64,000 nucleotides of DNA. It comes from Pseudomonas vranovensis DSM 16006 (lineage in GTDB: Bacteria; Pseudomonadota; Gammaproteobacteria; Pseudomonadales; Pseudomonadaceae). The stretch is from the NCBI RefSeq assembly GCF_000425805.1, contig NZ_AUED01000003.1, positions 434,001 through 498,000 of the forward strand, given 5' to 3'. Both the position numbers and the translations under genes were made by a program. Below, one piece after another: positions 51,029 to 59,570 of this stretch. The notes below the pieces were generated by a model, which saw nothing but the letters and a program-made list of their open reading frames with translations, was not told the origin of the DNA and searched no databases. Within the stretch, counting starts at the first letter, position 1. Each line of letters opens with the position of its first letter.

Positions 51029-52663
51029 ATGTTCAAGGTCAAACCACTGCGGGCCGAATGGGTTACGTTGTGTGCCAGTCTTTATCTGCTTGTCGGCGTC
51101 AACTCGGTACTTTGGCACCATTTGTCCAGCGTTGTTCAGCCCGGTGTGGCGGGAATATTCCTGCGGCTGGCCTTTGGTGTACTGATCGTCTGTGCGTTCA
51201 ACGTGATCTTGACCTTGCTCGCCTTCAAGGGTGTTTTAAAACCACTATTGATTACCTTGTTCATGGTCAGTGCCGGTACCGCTTACTTCATGAGCCAGTA
51301 TGGCGTGTTGATGGATGTGGGTATGTTGAGAAATACCGCAGAAACCAATACTGCTGAAGTAATGGATTTGTTGTCGATTAAGTTATTTGCTTATCTTTTC
51401 ATGGTGGGTGTGTTGCCGTCGGTGCTGCTTTACAACACGCCCATCCAGTACCGGACCTGGTACCGCGAGTTGTTGTTCAAGTTACTTGCTGGCGGCGCGT
51501 CGGTGGCATTGCTCGGTGTGGTGGCGCTGGCCAATTACCAGGGGCTCGCCTCGCTGTTTCGCAACCATCACGAGATCCGCCTGATGCTGGTACCCAGCAA
51601 TGTGGTTGGCGCTTCGTTCGGCTATGTCGGCGAGCGCATCGGTACTGCGGCCAAGCCATTTGCCACAATAGGCGAGGACGCCCGGCGCGATCTGGCCTGG
51701 CAGCAGCATTCGCGCAAATCCCTGACCGTGCTGGTGGTGGGGGAGAGTGCGCGGGCTGCGAACTTCGGCTTGCTTGGCTACGACCGCGACACCACCCCGG
51801 AACTGAGCAAGGAAGCCGGGCTGATCGCCTTCAGCGATGTGCATTCCTGCGGGACCGAAACTGCCGTGTCGGTGCCGTGCATGTTCTCTAATCTCACTCG
51901 CAAGGGCTACCAGGCCACCCAGGCCAAGAACCAGGAAGGCCTGCTGGACATCCTGCAGCGCGCTGGCCTGGCGGTGCGCTGGCGTGATAATCAGTCCGGC
52001 TGCAAAGGCACCTGCGACCGGGTGCAGTTCGAGGATGTCAGCAACCTCAAGGACCCTGCGCTGTGCACCAGCAGCGAATGCCACGACGAGATCCTGCTCA
52101 AGGGCCTGGCCGAGATGATCGACAACCTGCAGCAGGACACCGTGGTGGTTTTGCACCAGATGGGCAGCCATGGCCCCGATTACTTCAAGCGTTATCCGAT
52201 GCAGTACGAGCGCTTCACCCCGGTGTGCCCGAGCAACGCCTTGAACCAGTGCAGCGAGCAGAGCATCGTCAACGCTTATGACAACACGCTGGTCTATACC
52301 GACCATGTGCTGGCGTCGCTGATCGACATCCTGCGCAGCAAGCAGGACAAGGTCGACACCGCGATGCTCTACCTGTCCGATCATGGTGAATCCCTGGGCG
52401 AGTACAACCTGTTCCTGCATGGCACTCCGTACATGCTGGCGCCGGAACAGCAGAAGCACGTGCCGATGCTGGCCTGGTTTTCCGACCACTACCTCCAGGC
52501 ATTCGGCGTCGACACAGACTGCTTGAACAGGAACCGCAACAAGCCGTTGAGCCAGGACAACCTGTTTCATTCCATGCTCGGCCTGCTGCAGGTGCATACC
52601 GCGGTCTATAAGCCGCAACTGGACCTGTTTGCCTCGTGCCGCCCGGCACTGGCCAGCCATTGA
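51029..52663 (+). CDS. EptA-like phosphoethanolamine transferase
   Basis: A 544-residue inner-membrane enzyme that would transfer phosphoethanolamine from phosphatidylethanolamine to lipid A. Five membrane helices occupy residues 1-170. The periplasmic catalytic domain begins at LTVLVVGESARAANFGLLGY and carries the nucleophile motif GTETAVSVPCMFS, the metal motif HQMGSHGPDYFKRYP and YLSDHGESLGEYN. Multiple Cys pairs fit the disulfides of the family. Such enzymes lower binding of cationic peptides including polymyxin. No PmrAB-like regulator genes are adjacent. Confidence 0.93.
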   Translation: MFKVKPLRAEWVTLCASLYLLVGVNSVLWHHLSSVVQPGVAGIFLRLAFGVLIVCAFNVILTLLAFKGVLKPLLITLFMVSAGTAYFMSQYGVLMDVGMLRNTAETNTAEVMDLLSIKLFAYLFMVGVLPSVLLYNTPIQYRTWYRELLFKLLAGGASVALLGVVALANYQGLASLFRNHHEIRLMLVPSNVVGASFGYVGERIGTAAKPFATIGEDARRDLAWQQHSRKSLTVLVVGESARAANFGLLGYDRDTTPELSKEAGLIAFSDVHSCGTETAVSVPCMFSNLTRKGYQATQAKNQEGLLDILQRAGLAVRWRDNQSGCKGTCDRVQFEDVSNLKDPALCTSSECHDEILLKGLAEMIDNLQQDTVVVLHQMGSHGPDYFKRYPMQYERFTPVCPSNALNQCSEQSIVNAYDNTLVYTDHVLASLIDILRSKQDKVDTAMLYLSDHGESLGEYNLFLHGTPYMLAPEQQKHVPMLAWFSDHYLQAFGVDTDCLNRNRNKPLSQDNLFHSMLGLLQVHTAVYKPQLDLFASCRPALASH

Positions 52664-52762
52664 GAACCTGCGCAGGCGCGCAGGCCGTTGTAGCAGTCGA
52701 GTGGTTTCCCGGCAGTGGCCTGCGCCGTATATACTGCGCGCCATTGTTTGTGGGAGAGCCTT

Positions 52763-53896
52763 GTGGCCATCGATATTCACTGGATTTGCGACGACAGCAG
52801 CCTGGCTGAACACTGTCTGCAGTGGCGCAAGCTGCCCTTCGTGGCACTCGACACCGAGTTCATGCGGGTTGATACCTTTTATCCGATTGCCGGTTTGATC
52901 CAGGTCGGCGACGGGGCACGTGCCTACCTGATCGATCCGCTGCGCGTCAGCAACTGGCAGCCGCTGGCCGAGCTGCTCGAAGACAGCCAGGTGATCAAGG
53001 TGCTGCATGCCTGCAGCGAAGACCTCGAAGTGCTGTCGCGCCTGACCGGCAGCCTGCCGGCGCCGTTGTTCGACACCCAACTGGCCGCTGGCTACCTGAA
53101 CCTGGGCTTCTCCATGGGCTACTCGCGCCTGGTCCACGAAGTGCTTGGCATCGAGCTGCCCAAGGGCGAAACCCGCTCCGACTGGCTGCAGCGTCCGTTG
53201 TCCGAGACCCAGGTCAGCTACGCCGCTGAAGACGCCGTACACCTGGCCGAGCTGTACGAGCGCCTGCGCCCGCAGTTGTCGGACGAAAAAAATGCCTGGG
53301 TGTTGGAAGATGGCGCCGAGCTGGTCGCCCAGCTGCGCCGCGAGACCGACCCCAACGAGTTGTACCGCGACGCCAAGCTGGCCTGGAAGCTGTCCCGCGC
53401 CCAGTTGGCGGTGCTGCGTGAACTGTGCGCCTGGCGCGAGCGCGAAGCCCGTGCCCGTGACCTGCCGCGCAACCGCATCCTGCGCGAAAACGCGCTGTGG
53501 CCCATGGCCAAGACCCAGCCGCAGACGTTGTCGGCGCTGGCGAAAATCGAAGACATGCACCCGCGTACCATCCGCCAGGACGGCGAGTTCCTGCTCAACC
53601 TGATCAAGCAGGCCGCCAGCCTGCCGGCCGAGCAGTGGCCAGCGGCCCTGCCCGAGCCGTTGCCGATCGAAGCCTCGGCGCTGCTCAAGCAGCTGCGCGC
53701 CATTGGCCAGGCCGAAGGCGAGCGCCTGAACATCGCCCCCGAGCTGATGCTGCGCAAGAAAATCCTCGAGTTTCTGCTCAAAAGCGGCTACCCCAACGGT
53801 CCTTATCAACTGCCCGATTCGCTGCGTGGCTGGCGCCGTGAGCGGATGGGGCAAGCGCTGCTCGATTGTCTGGCCGGCGCTGGAGAACAACCATGA
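52763..53896 (+). CDS. rnd: Ribonuclease D
   Basis: A 377-residue 3'-5' exonuclease for tRNA maturation. The DEDD motifs are visible as [21 protein letters not shown] and [10 protein letters not shown], followed by an HRDC domain (about 210-290). The GTG at 52763 with GGGAGAG upstream gives the normal start [18 protein letters not shown] -10-like box lies about 35 bp before it. The stop overlaps ycgL as ATGA. Confidence 0.95.
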   Translation: MAIDIHWICDDSSLAEHCLQWRKLPFVALDTEFMRVDTFYPIAGLIQVGDGARAYLIDPLRVSNWQPLAELLEDSQVIKVLHACSEDLEVLSRLTGSLPAPLFDTQLAAGYLNLGFSMGYSRLVHEVLGIELPKGETRSDWLQRPLSETQVSYAAEDAVHLAELYERLRPQLSDEKNAWVLEDGAELVAQLRRETDPNELYRDAKLAWKLSRAQLAVLRELCAWREREARARDLPRNRILRENALWPMAKTQPQTLSALAKIEDMHPRTIRQDGEFLLNLIKQAASLPAEQWPAALPEPLPIEASALLKQLRAIGQAEGERLNIAPELMLRKKILEFLLKSGYPNGPYQLPDSLRGWRRERMGQALLDCLAGAGEQP

Positions 53897-54186
53897 AACG
53901 CATCTGCTCGATCTACAAGAGCCCACGCAAGAACGAAATGTACCTCTACGTGCTCAAGGCCGACGGCCTTGAGCGTGTTCCCGAAGGCCTGCTGCCGTTC
54001 TTTGGTACGCCGGTACATGCCTTTGACCTGGTGCTGACCCCTGAGCGCAAGCTGGCCCGCGAAGACATAGCCAAGGTGCTGGAAAACCTCGAGCAGCAGG
54101 GCTATCACCTGCAGATGCCGCCGCTTGAGGATGAGTACATTGAGCACCTGCCTGAAGAGCTGCTGCGCCGCAACGACCCGGTCTGA
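53893..54186 (+). CDS. YcgL domain protein
   Basis: A 97-residue protein with the YcgL signature ([20 protein letters not shown], then [16 protein letters not shown]). The function is unknown. It starts within the rnd stop codon (ATGA), so the two are translationally coupled, an arrangement kept across Pseudomonas. Confidence 0.92.
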   Translation: MKRICSIYKSPRKNEMYLYVLKADGLERVPEGLLPFFGTPVHAFDLVLTPERKLAREDIAKVLENLEQQGYHLQMPPLEDEYIEHLPEELLRRNDPV

Positions 54187-54263
54187 GCCCGCCTGCCTGA
54201 TGTGATGCCGCCACGCCGGATGGCCTGGCGGCCTTCGAAGTTTCTGCCAAGGTTGTAACGAAC

Positions 54264-55196
54264 ATGCGCGTTTTGATCGCCGAACAGGACCATGCCCTCT
54301 ACGCTCGCCTGCTGCGCGAGGCGGCACCGGACCTGAACGTCCTCACCAGTGGCGACTCGGCGGAACTGACCCGCCAGGCCGCCGATTGCGATGTGTGGCT
54401 GGGCCAGCCAGACCTGCTGGCAACGTTGCTGCGCCAGGGGCATCAGCCCCAGTGGTTGCAGTCGACCTGGGCCGGCATCACGCCGCTGCTGGCCGACGGC
54501 TTGCAGCGCGACTACCGCCTGACCCGCGCAGTGGGCATCTTCGGCCAGGTGATGGCCGAGTACGTGCTGACCTACATGCTCGGTCATGAGCGCGAGGTGA
54601 TGGCGCGCCTGGTCAGCCAGGTCGAACGTAAATGGGATGATCGCCCCGGACGTACCCTGGAAGGGCGACGGGCGCTGATCGTCGGCACCGGTGATATCGG
54701 CCAGCGTGTCGCGGAGTTTCTCCTGCCCTTTGGCATCAAGCTCTACGGCATCGCCAGCGAGGCTCGTGAGCAATCGCCTTTCATCGAAGTGGCAGCCATC
54801 AGCGAGCTGGGGCGCCTGGTCGGCGAAGTCGACTACGTGATCAACCTGCTGCCCGACACCCCGGCCACCCACGACCTGTACGATGCTGCGCTATTTGCTC
54901 GCTTCAATCCCGAGGCGTTGTTCATCAACGCCGGTCGCGGTGTGGCGGTGGTCGATGGTGATCTGGTCGAAGCCTTGAAACAGGGGCATTTGGCCGGCGC
55001 GGTGATCGACGTTTGTCGTCAGGAGCCATTGCCGGCGCGTCATCCGTTCTGGACGGCCTGGGGGCTGCTGCTGACCGGACACAGCTCGGCGCCCACCTCA
55101 CCGACGGCGATGGTGCGGTTGTTCGTCGAGAATCTGCGGGCGTATCAGGCGGGAGAGGCGTTGCGCGGGGAAGTGGATTTTGTGCGTGGCTATTGA
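54264..55196 (+). CDS. D-2-hydroxyacid dehydrogenase family protein
   Basis: A 310-residue NAD(P)-dependent oxidoreductase resembling GhrA-type glyoxylate/hydroxypyruvate reductases. The Rossmann motif is ALIVGTGDIGQRVAEFL and the family signature is LFINAGRGVAVVDGDLVEAL. The catalytic Glu is in CRQEPLP and the His in LLTGHSSAP. The gene follows ycgL by 77 bp and ends before a REP pair. Confidence 0.9.
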   Translation: MRVLIAEQDHALYARLLREAAPDLNVLTSGDSAELTRQAADCDVWLGQPDLLATLLRQGHQPQWLQSTWAGITPLLADGLQRDYRLTRAVGIFGQVMAEYVLTYMLGHEREVMARLVSQVERKWDDRPGRTLEGRRALIVGTGDIGQRVAEFLLPFGIKLYGIASEAREQSPFIEVAAISELGRLVGEVDYVINLLPDTPATHDLYDAALFARFNPEALFINAGRGVAVVDGDLVEALKQGHLAGAVIDVCRQEPLPARHPFWTAWGLLLTGHSSAPTSPTAMVRLFVENLRAYQAGEALRGEVDFVRGY

Positions 55197-55203
55197 GTAA
55201 TGG

Positions 55204-55257
55204 AATCGCGGGGCACGCCTGCTCCTAGCGCTGTAGGAGCGGGCGTGCCCCGCGATT
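55204..55257. repeat. REP inverted pair between convergent genes
   Basis: Arms 55204-55227 and 55234-55257 are inverted copies with one mismatch, of the GCGGGGCACGCC variant of the REP core. It separates the dehydrogenase and nitroreductase stops. Confidence 0.88.
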
Positions 55258-55259
55258 GA

Positions 55260-55853
55260 TTACAGCGAGAAATCACCTTCAGCCGCCAGCTCGCTCAGCG
55301 AACGACGCGGGCTAGGCTCTTCGCGGGCCTGCAGGGCTTCTGCCAGGCTGGCCTTGTCACCCAGCTTGCCGATCGCCACCACGGCGTGCAGTGCGTAGCC
55401 CTCGGGAATCTTCAGCTCCTGGCGGGTCAGCTCTTGGTCGAAGCCGGCCATGCCGTGGGTATGCCAGCCGCTGATGCTCGCTTGCAGGGCCAGGTGGCCC
55501 CAGGCCGAACCGGTGTCGAAGGTGTGCCACAGGGCCGGTTTTTCTTCGCTGGAGCCCGGGGCGGCGAAGGTGGTCTTGGAGATCACGATCACCAGGGCCG
55601 AGGCGTGTTGCGCCCAGCTGCGGTTGAATTCGTTGAGCAGGCCCAGGTAGCGCTCCCAGTTCGGCGTGTCACGGCGGGCATAGAGGAAGCGCCATGGCTG
55701 CGAGTTGTAGGCCGACGGGGCCCAGCGCGCCGCTTCGAGGAAGCTCAGCAGGGTGGCTTCGCTGATCGGTTCGGCGGTGAAGGCGCGTGGCGACCAACGC
55801 TTGATGAACTGTTCGTCGATGGCATGTTCGGCAATGCGAGGATTAGCACTCAT
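55260..55853 (-). CDS. Nitroreductase family protein
   Basis: A 197-residue FMN-dependent oxidoreductase. The FMN-binding N-terminus RWSPRAFTAEPISEATLLSF and the SAYNSQPWRFLYARR motif are typical; GSAWGHLALQA and the C-terminal region follow. It could reduce quinones or nitro compounds; the physiological substrate is unknown. The start at 55853 was preferred over upstream options because it begins the conserved domain. It is divergent from ycgN. Confidence 0.9.
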   Translation of the reverse strand: MSANPRIAEHAIDEQFIKRWSPRAFTAEPISEATLLSFLEAARWAPSAYNSQPWRFLYARRDTPNWERYLGLLNEFNRSWAQHASALVIVISKTTFAAPGSSEEKPALWHTFDTGSAWGHLALQASISGWHTHGMAGFDQELTRQELKIPEGYALHAVVAIGKLGDKASLAEALQAREEPSPRRSLSELAAEGDFSL

Positions 55854-55998
55854 GGCGAGTTCCTGAAAGTAGGTGGGGACCGTCGGTAAAACTACTGTGT
55901 CGACTCGGCACTGACAAGCGGTCTGGCATTGCTGCAAGACTCGCCCTAGACTGGCGCCGCCGCACCGCGGCGCCTCTTTTGAACAGGACACCCGTTAC

Positions 55999-56448
55999 AT
56001 GATTGCCAGCGCCGACGCTTTCTGGAAGCGTAAGACCCTCGAACAGCTGGACCCCCAGGAATGGGAGTCGCTGTGTGACGGCTGTGGCCTGTGCTGCCTG
56101 CAAAAGCTTGAAGATGAAGACGACAACAGCGTCTATTACACGCGCATTGCCTGCAAGCTGCTGGACCTGAAGACCTGCCAGTGCAGCGACTATCCCAACC
56201 GGTTGAAGATCGTGCCTGACTGCATCCAGCTGACGCCGGGCAAGGCCGACCAGTTCAAATGGCTACCAACCACCTGTGGTTACCGCCTGATCAGCGAAGG
56301 CAAGGACCTGCCAAGCTGGCACCACCTGGTATGCGGTGACCGTCAACAGGTACACAAACAGCGAATTTCCCAGTCCGGGCGCATGCTCAGCGAAGAGAGC
56401 GTGGACGAGGATGACTGGGAAGATTATCTGATTTTCCGCGCCGGCTGA
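55999..56448 (+). CDS. YcgN/UPF0260 cysteine-cluster protein
   Basis: A 149-residue protein with a CDGCGLCC cluster near residue 32 and further cysteines ([18 protein letters not shown]), the zinc- or iron-sulfur-binding-type pattern of the UPF0260 family. Function unknown. It stays linked with rnd and ycgL across pseudomonads. Confidence 0.92.
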   Translation: MIASADAFWKRKTLEQLDPQEWESLCDGCGLCCLQKLEDEDDNSVYYTRIACKLLDLKTCQCSDYPNRLKIVPDCIQLTPGKADQFKWLPTTCGYRLISEGKDLPSWHHLVCGDRQQVHKQRISQSGRMLSEESVDEDDWEDYLIFRAG

Positions 56449-56498
56449 GCCGCCCGGGTTTGCCGGGTATCGCGTCTGGGGGAACAAGGAGTTTCTGT

Positions 56499-57719
56499 AT
56501 GCGTGTGCGTTGCCATTGGTTGCTGGCCCTGAGTCTGTTGGCCTGTTCGCCGGCCTTTGCCAAGAAAGTCGACCTGGACTATCACGTTCGCCTGCTGCCC
56601 CAGAGTGAACAGGCCGAAGTACTTCTGACCCTGGCTGAAGGGGCGGCGGTGCGCAGCCTGGATTTCGACCTGGGCAAGGCGGGGGTCTACAGCGATTTCA
56701 AGGCCGACGGCCAATGGCTGCTGCGGGGCGACGGCCAGCGTGGGCATTGGCAGCCGGCAGCGGGCAAGAGCCAGCTGACGTACCGTGTGCGCTTGTCCCA
56801 ACGGCTTAAAAACGGCAGTTACGAGACCCGCATGACGCCCCACTGGGCGCTGTTTCGCGGTGATGACCTGGTACCCCCGGCACGCCTCGACCAGCAGGAC
56901 GGTACCGAACTGGTCGCCCGCCTGAGTTTTGAATTGCCCAGCGGCTGGAAGAGTGTCGAGACGCCCTGGCCGCGCATCGGCAAGCAGCGCTTTCGCATCG
57001 ACAATGTCTCGCGCCTGTTCGATCGCCCGACCGGCTGGATGGTCGCGGGCACCATCGGCACCCGTCGTGCGCGCCTGGGCGAAACCGACCTCAGCGTGGC
57101 TGCGCCGCAAGGGCAAGGCATGCGTCGGCTGGATAACCTGACGTTGCTGACGTTCGTGTGGCCGCAGTTGCAAGCGGTGTTCCCGCGCAATCCGCCAAAG
57201 CTGTTACTGGTGGGGGCCAAGGATCAACTCTGGCGCGGTGCCCGAGCGGGGCACAATTCGATCTACCTGCACAGTAGCAGGCCGCTGGTCAGCGAGAACG
57301 GCTCAAGCCCGCTGTTGCGGGAGCTGGTACATGTCTTCGCACAGATCAACGACCGTCAGGCCAGTGACTGGATTGGCGAGTCCCTGGCCGATTACTACGC
57401 CATCGAATTGCTGCGACGTGCCGGGGGCATCACCGAGGATCGCTACCAGGCCGTGCTGGCCGGCCTTGAGCGTAACGGTGCCAAGGTCAGCAGCTTGCGC
57501 GGTGAACAGGTGGACAGCGCGACCACGGCCCGGGGTGTACTGCTGTTGCAGGCACTGGACCGGGAGATTCGCTTGCACAGCCATAACCAGCGTTCGCTGG
57601 ACGACGTCACCCGCGCAATGATGCGGCTCAACAGCGTCAGCACCGAAGAGTTCGTCCAGCTCAGTGAAAGTGTGCTGGGGCGCGAATCCGAGGTGCTGGC
57701 GAGCAAGCTGCTGCGTTAG
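56499..57719 (+). CDS. Exported protein with degenerate M1/M61-like peptidase fold
   Basis: A 406-residue protein with signal peptide (HWLLALSLLACSPAFAKK) and an AAGGAG site before the ATG at 56499. The N-terminal beta region (VDLDYHVRLLPQSEQAEVLL) resembles the N-domain of M61 glycyl aminopeptidases. Where an active enzyme has HExxH, this one reads LLRELVHVFAQI (RExxH), and the third ligand region reads WIGESLADYYAIELL. The first zinc His is therefore Arg, and peptidase activity is unlikely. Its stop overlaps that of the convergent DUF2892 gene. Confidence 0.72.
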   Translation: MRVRCHWLLALSLLACSPAFAKKVDLDYHVRLLPQSEQAEVLLTLAEGAAVRSLDFDLGKAGVYSDFKADGQWLLRGDGQRGHWQPAAGKSQLTYRVRLSQRLKNGSYETRMTPHWALFRGDDLVPPARLDQQDGTELVARLSFELPSGWKSVETPWPRIGKQRFRIDNVSRLFDRPTGWMVAGTIGTRRARLGETDLSVAAPQGQGMRRLDNLTLLTFVWPQLQAVFPRNPPKLLLVGAKDQLWRGARAGHNSIYLHSSRPLVSENGSSPLLRELVHVFAQINDRQASDWIGESLADYYAIELLRRAGGITEDRYQAVLAGLERNGAKVSSLRGEQVDSATTARGVLLLQALDREIRLHSHNQRSLDDVTRAMMRLNSVSTEEFVQLSESVLGRESEVLASKLLR

Positions 57720-58075
57720 GGCTTGGGGTTAGTCAGCGAGTCGTTGCCGGTAACCGTGGCGCTGCGGGTAGCGGCGTCGGCGCTGGCCTTGAGAGCGCGC
57801 AGTTCGGCGCCGTTGCGCTCGATGGTCGAGCGCAGGTTGTCGAGGTCGCTGCGACCGCGCTCCATCAGGCTCTTCATCGAACTGTGACCGGTAATGCCAC
57901 GGGCCAGGGCCACGCCGCCGATGGCCATCTGGATCAGGCCGAACAGCCCACCACGGCGCAAGCCCTTGCCCACCATGATCACACCGCCGGCCACGGAGCC
58001 GGCGCGTTCCCAGCCGTGCACGTTGTGTTCGGGCTTGTCTTGCAGGGCAGGGATCAACGTCTTGTTCTCGGACAT
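57716..58075 (-). CDS. DUF2892-type small membrane protein
   Basis: A 119-residue protein with a glycine-rich membrane region (WERAGSVAGGVIMVGKGLRRGG, then FGLIQMAIGGVALARGITG) and a charged C-terminal helix. The family is of unknown function. The ATG at 58075 is spaced correctly from a GGAGA site; the one at 58081 is too close. It overlaps the previous gene tail to tail by 4 bp. Confidence 0.82.
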   Translation of the reverse strand: MSENKTLIPALQDKPEHNVHGWERAGSVAGGVIMVGKGLRRGGLFGLIQMAIGGVALARGITGHSSMKSLMERGRSDLDNLRSTIERNGAELRALKASADAATRSATVTGNDSLTNPKP

Positions 58076-58142
58076 GGTCATTCTCCAGTGGGGGCGATGA
58101 TATGCAGCAGACCACCGCAGTCGACGGACTGTTCCTTCGGAT

Positions 58143-58613
58143 TTACTTGAACTTGGGGCCAGAGCGAGTGTTCAGGCCTTTGGCCAGTCGGTCGTAGAGC
58201 ACCACGTTGACCGTGGCGGCCAGGTTCATGCAGCCGTTGGTCGGGATGTAGATGGTCTCTTCGCACCAGGCCCGCACGCTTGGATCGAGGGAGCCGTCCT
58301 CGGGGCCGAAGATGTAGATGGCGCGGTCGGGGTGGGTGTACTCGGGCAGGGGGCGGGCGCCGTCGACCAACTCAACGGCCACGGGCGTGCAGCCCAGGGG
58401 AATGATTTTTTGCAGATCGTCGATGCCGATCAACGGGATGTCGTAATGCACGCGCTTGGTGTCTGTGACAAAGTCGCGGGCACGCTCATAGCGCTTGCCG
58501 GTGTAGAACACCGAGTTGACGCCGTAGCAACCCGCCGCGCGCATTACTGAACCGACGTTCTCCGCTGACTTGGGGTTGAACAGACCAATGCAGCTGTACC
58601 GTTTGTTCGCCAC
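58143..58613 (-). CDS. SpoU/TrmH-family RNA methyltransferase
   Basis: A 156-residue SPOUT methyltransferase likely to modify a ribose 2'-OH in tRNA or rRNA. Motif 1 is NPKSAENVGSVMRAAGCYG, motif 2 is IYIFGPEDGSLD, and motif 3 is CMNLAATVNVVLYDRL; together they form the trefoil knot that binds SAM. The small size, without an N-terminal RNA-binding extension, is like TrmL. The target nucleotide is unknown. Confidence 0.9.
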   Translation of the reverse strand: MANKRYSCIGLFNPKSAENVGSVMRAAGCYGVNSVFYTGKRYERARDFVTDTKRVHYDIPLIGIDDLQKIIPLGCTPVAVELVDGARPLPEYTHPDRAIYIFGPEDGSLDPSVRAWCEETIYIPTNGCMNLAATVNVVLYDRLAKGLNTRSGPKFK

Positions 58614-58685
58614 GTGCCGGGGCCCTTCGCAAAAAAGAACGCGATTATACGGGCTTGCCGGCGCGGGTGGGGCGCGGGTTTGCGC

Positions 58686-59057
58686 TCAGTCTTTTTTCAG
58701 CAGGCCCGCCAGTCCCGCAAACGGGTTGTGGGTGGCCTTGGCGATGCTCGGGCTGCTGGTCGAGCCTTCGCTGAAATATTGCTGGTCGGTGTAGCGGGAA
58801 TGTTCGTTGTCGTGACAGTACAGGCACAGCAACTCCCAGTTCGAGCCATCCTGGGGGTTGTTGTCGTGGTTATGGTCACGGTGGTGCACGGTCAGTTCGC
58901 TCAGGCGCTTGCCGGAGAACTCCCGGGCGCAGCGACCGCAGACGTGCGGGTACATTTTCAGGGCTTTGTCGCGATAGCCCATTTCTTTGTCGCGCTTGGC
59001 GTCGGCGAGGATGCGGTCGAGCCGTGCGGTGGCGGAGGCAGTGGATGCCGAACTCAT
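58686..59057 (-). CDS. YajD-family HNH nuclease
   Basis: A 123-residue HNH endonuclease-fold protein. Zinc-binding CxxC pairs (CGRC and CLYC) flank the core LTVHHRDHNHDNNPQDGSNW. YajD is conserved in many proteobacteria with no known role. It lies about 70 bp upstream of the methyltransferase gene on the same strand. Confidence 0.9.
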   Translation of the reverse strand: MSSASTASATARLDRILADAKRDKEMGYRDKALKMYPHVCGRCAREFSGKRLSELTVHHRDHNHDNNPQDGSNWELLCLYCHDNEHSRYTDQQYFSEGSTSSPSIAKATHNPFAGLAGLLKKD

Positions 59058-59175
59058 GGGATTACCTTTTCTCGGGCTTGTTACGGTTATGCCTTGAAGT
59101 TTAGCCCGATGGCGGGCGTTTCGGACAGGCTACGCTTGGGAGTAGGCTGTCGGGTCGTTACCAAGGAGCCTGCGT

Positions 59176-59448
59176 ATGCGTTATTTGACCATCGCCGCCT
59201 TGATTCTGGTGTGTTTGCAATCGGCTGTGGCCGCCGAGCTGCAGCCGCGGCCCATTGCGCCGGTGCCAGGGGCACCAGGAACGGCGACGCCGACGCCGTA
59301 TCCGCAGATTACCCCCAGTACGCCACCCCGGGCCGGTGATGCGACGCCCGGCTCACCGTTGTTGCCGTCGATTCCGGTGCCTTCGCCGCCAAGGGACCAG
59401 CCCTTGCCGGGGTTGACGCCGCAGCAGGAGAAGCCGAGGTCGGATTAG
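59176..59448 (+). CDS. Small secreted proline-rich protein
   Basis: A 90-residue protein with a signal peptide (LTIAALILVCLQSAVAAE) and a mature part that is mostly Pro, Thr, Gly and Ser without a fold signature. An AAGGAG site precedes the ATG. Function unknown. It is followed by a wide REP pair. Confidence 0.7.
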   Translation: MRYLTIAALILVCLQSAVAAELQPRPIAPVPGAPGTATPTPYPQITPSTPPRAGDATPGSPLLPSIPVPSPPRDQPLPGLTPQQEKPRSD

Positions 59449-59464
59449 GGGGGCAGATCCACAA

Positions 59465-59559
59465 CCTGCAGGAGCGGGCTTGCCCCGCGATACGCAATTC
59501 AGACAACCCAGGATGTGCAGGCTGTACTGGCCATCGCGGGGCAAGCCCGCTCCTGCAGG
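59465..59559. repeat. Widely spaced REP inverted pair
   Basis: Two 27-bp perfect inverted arms (59465-59491, 59533-59559) of the GCGGGGCAAGCCCGCTCCTGC type are separated by 41 bp, much further apart than the other pairs. It lies between convergent genes. Confidence 0.9.
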
Positions 59560-59570
59560 CGTGTTGTGTG

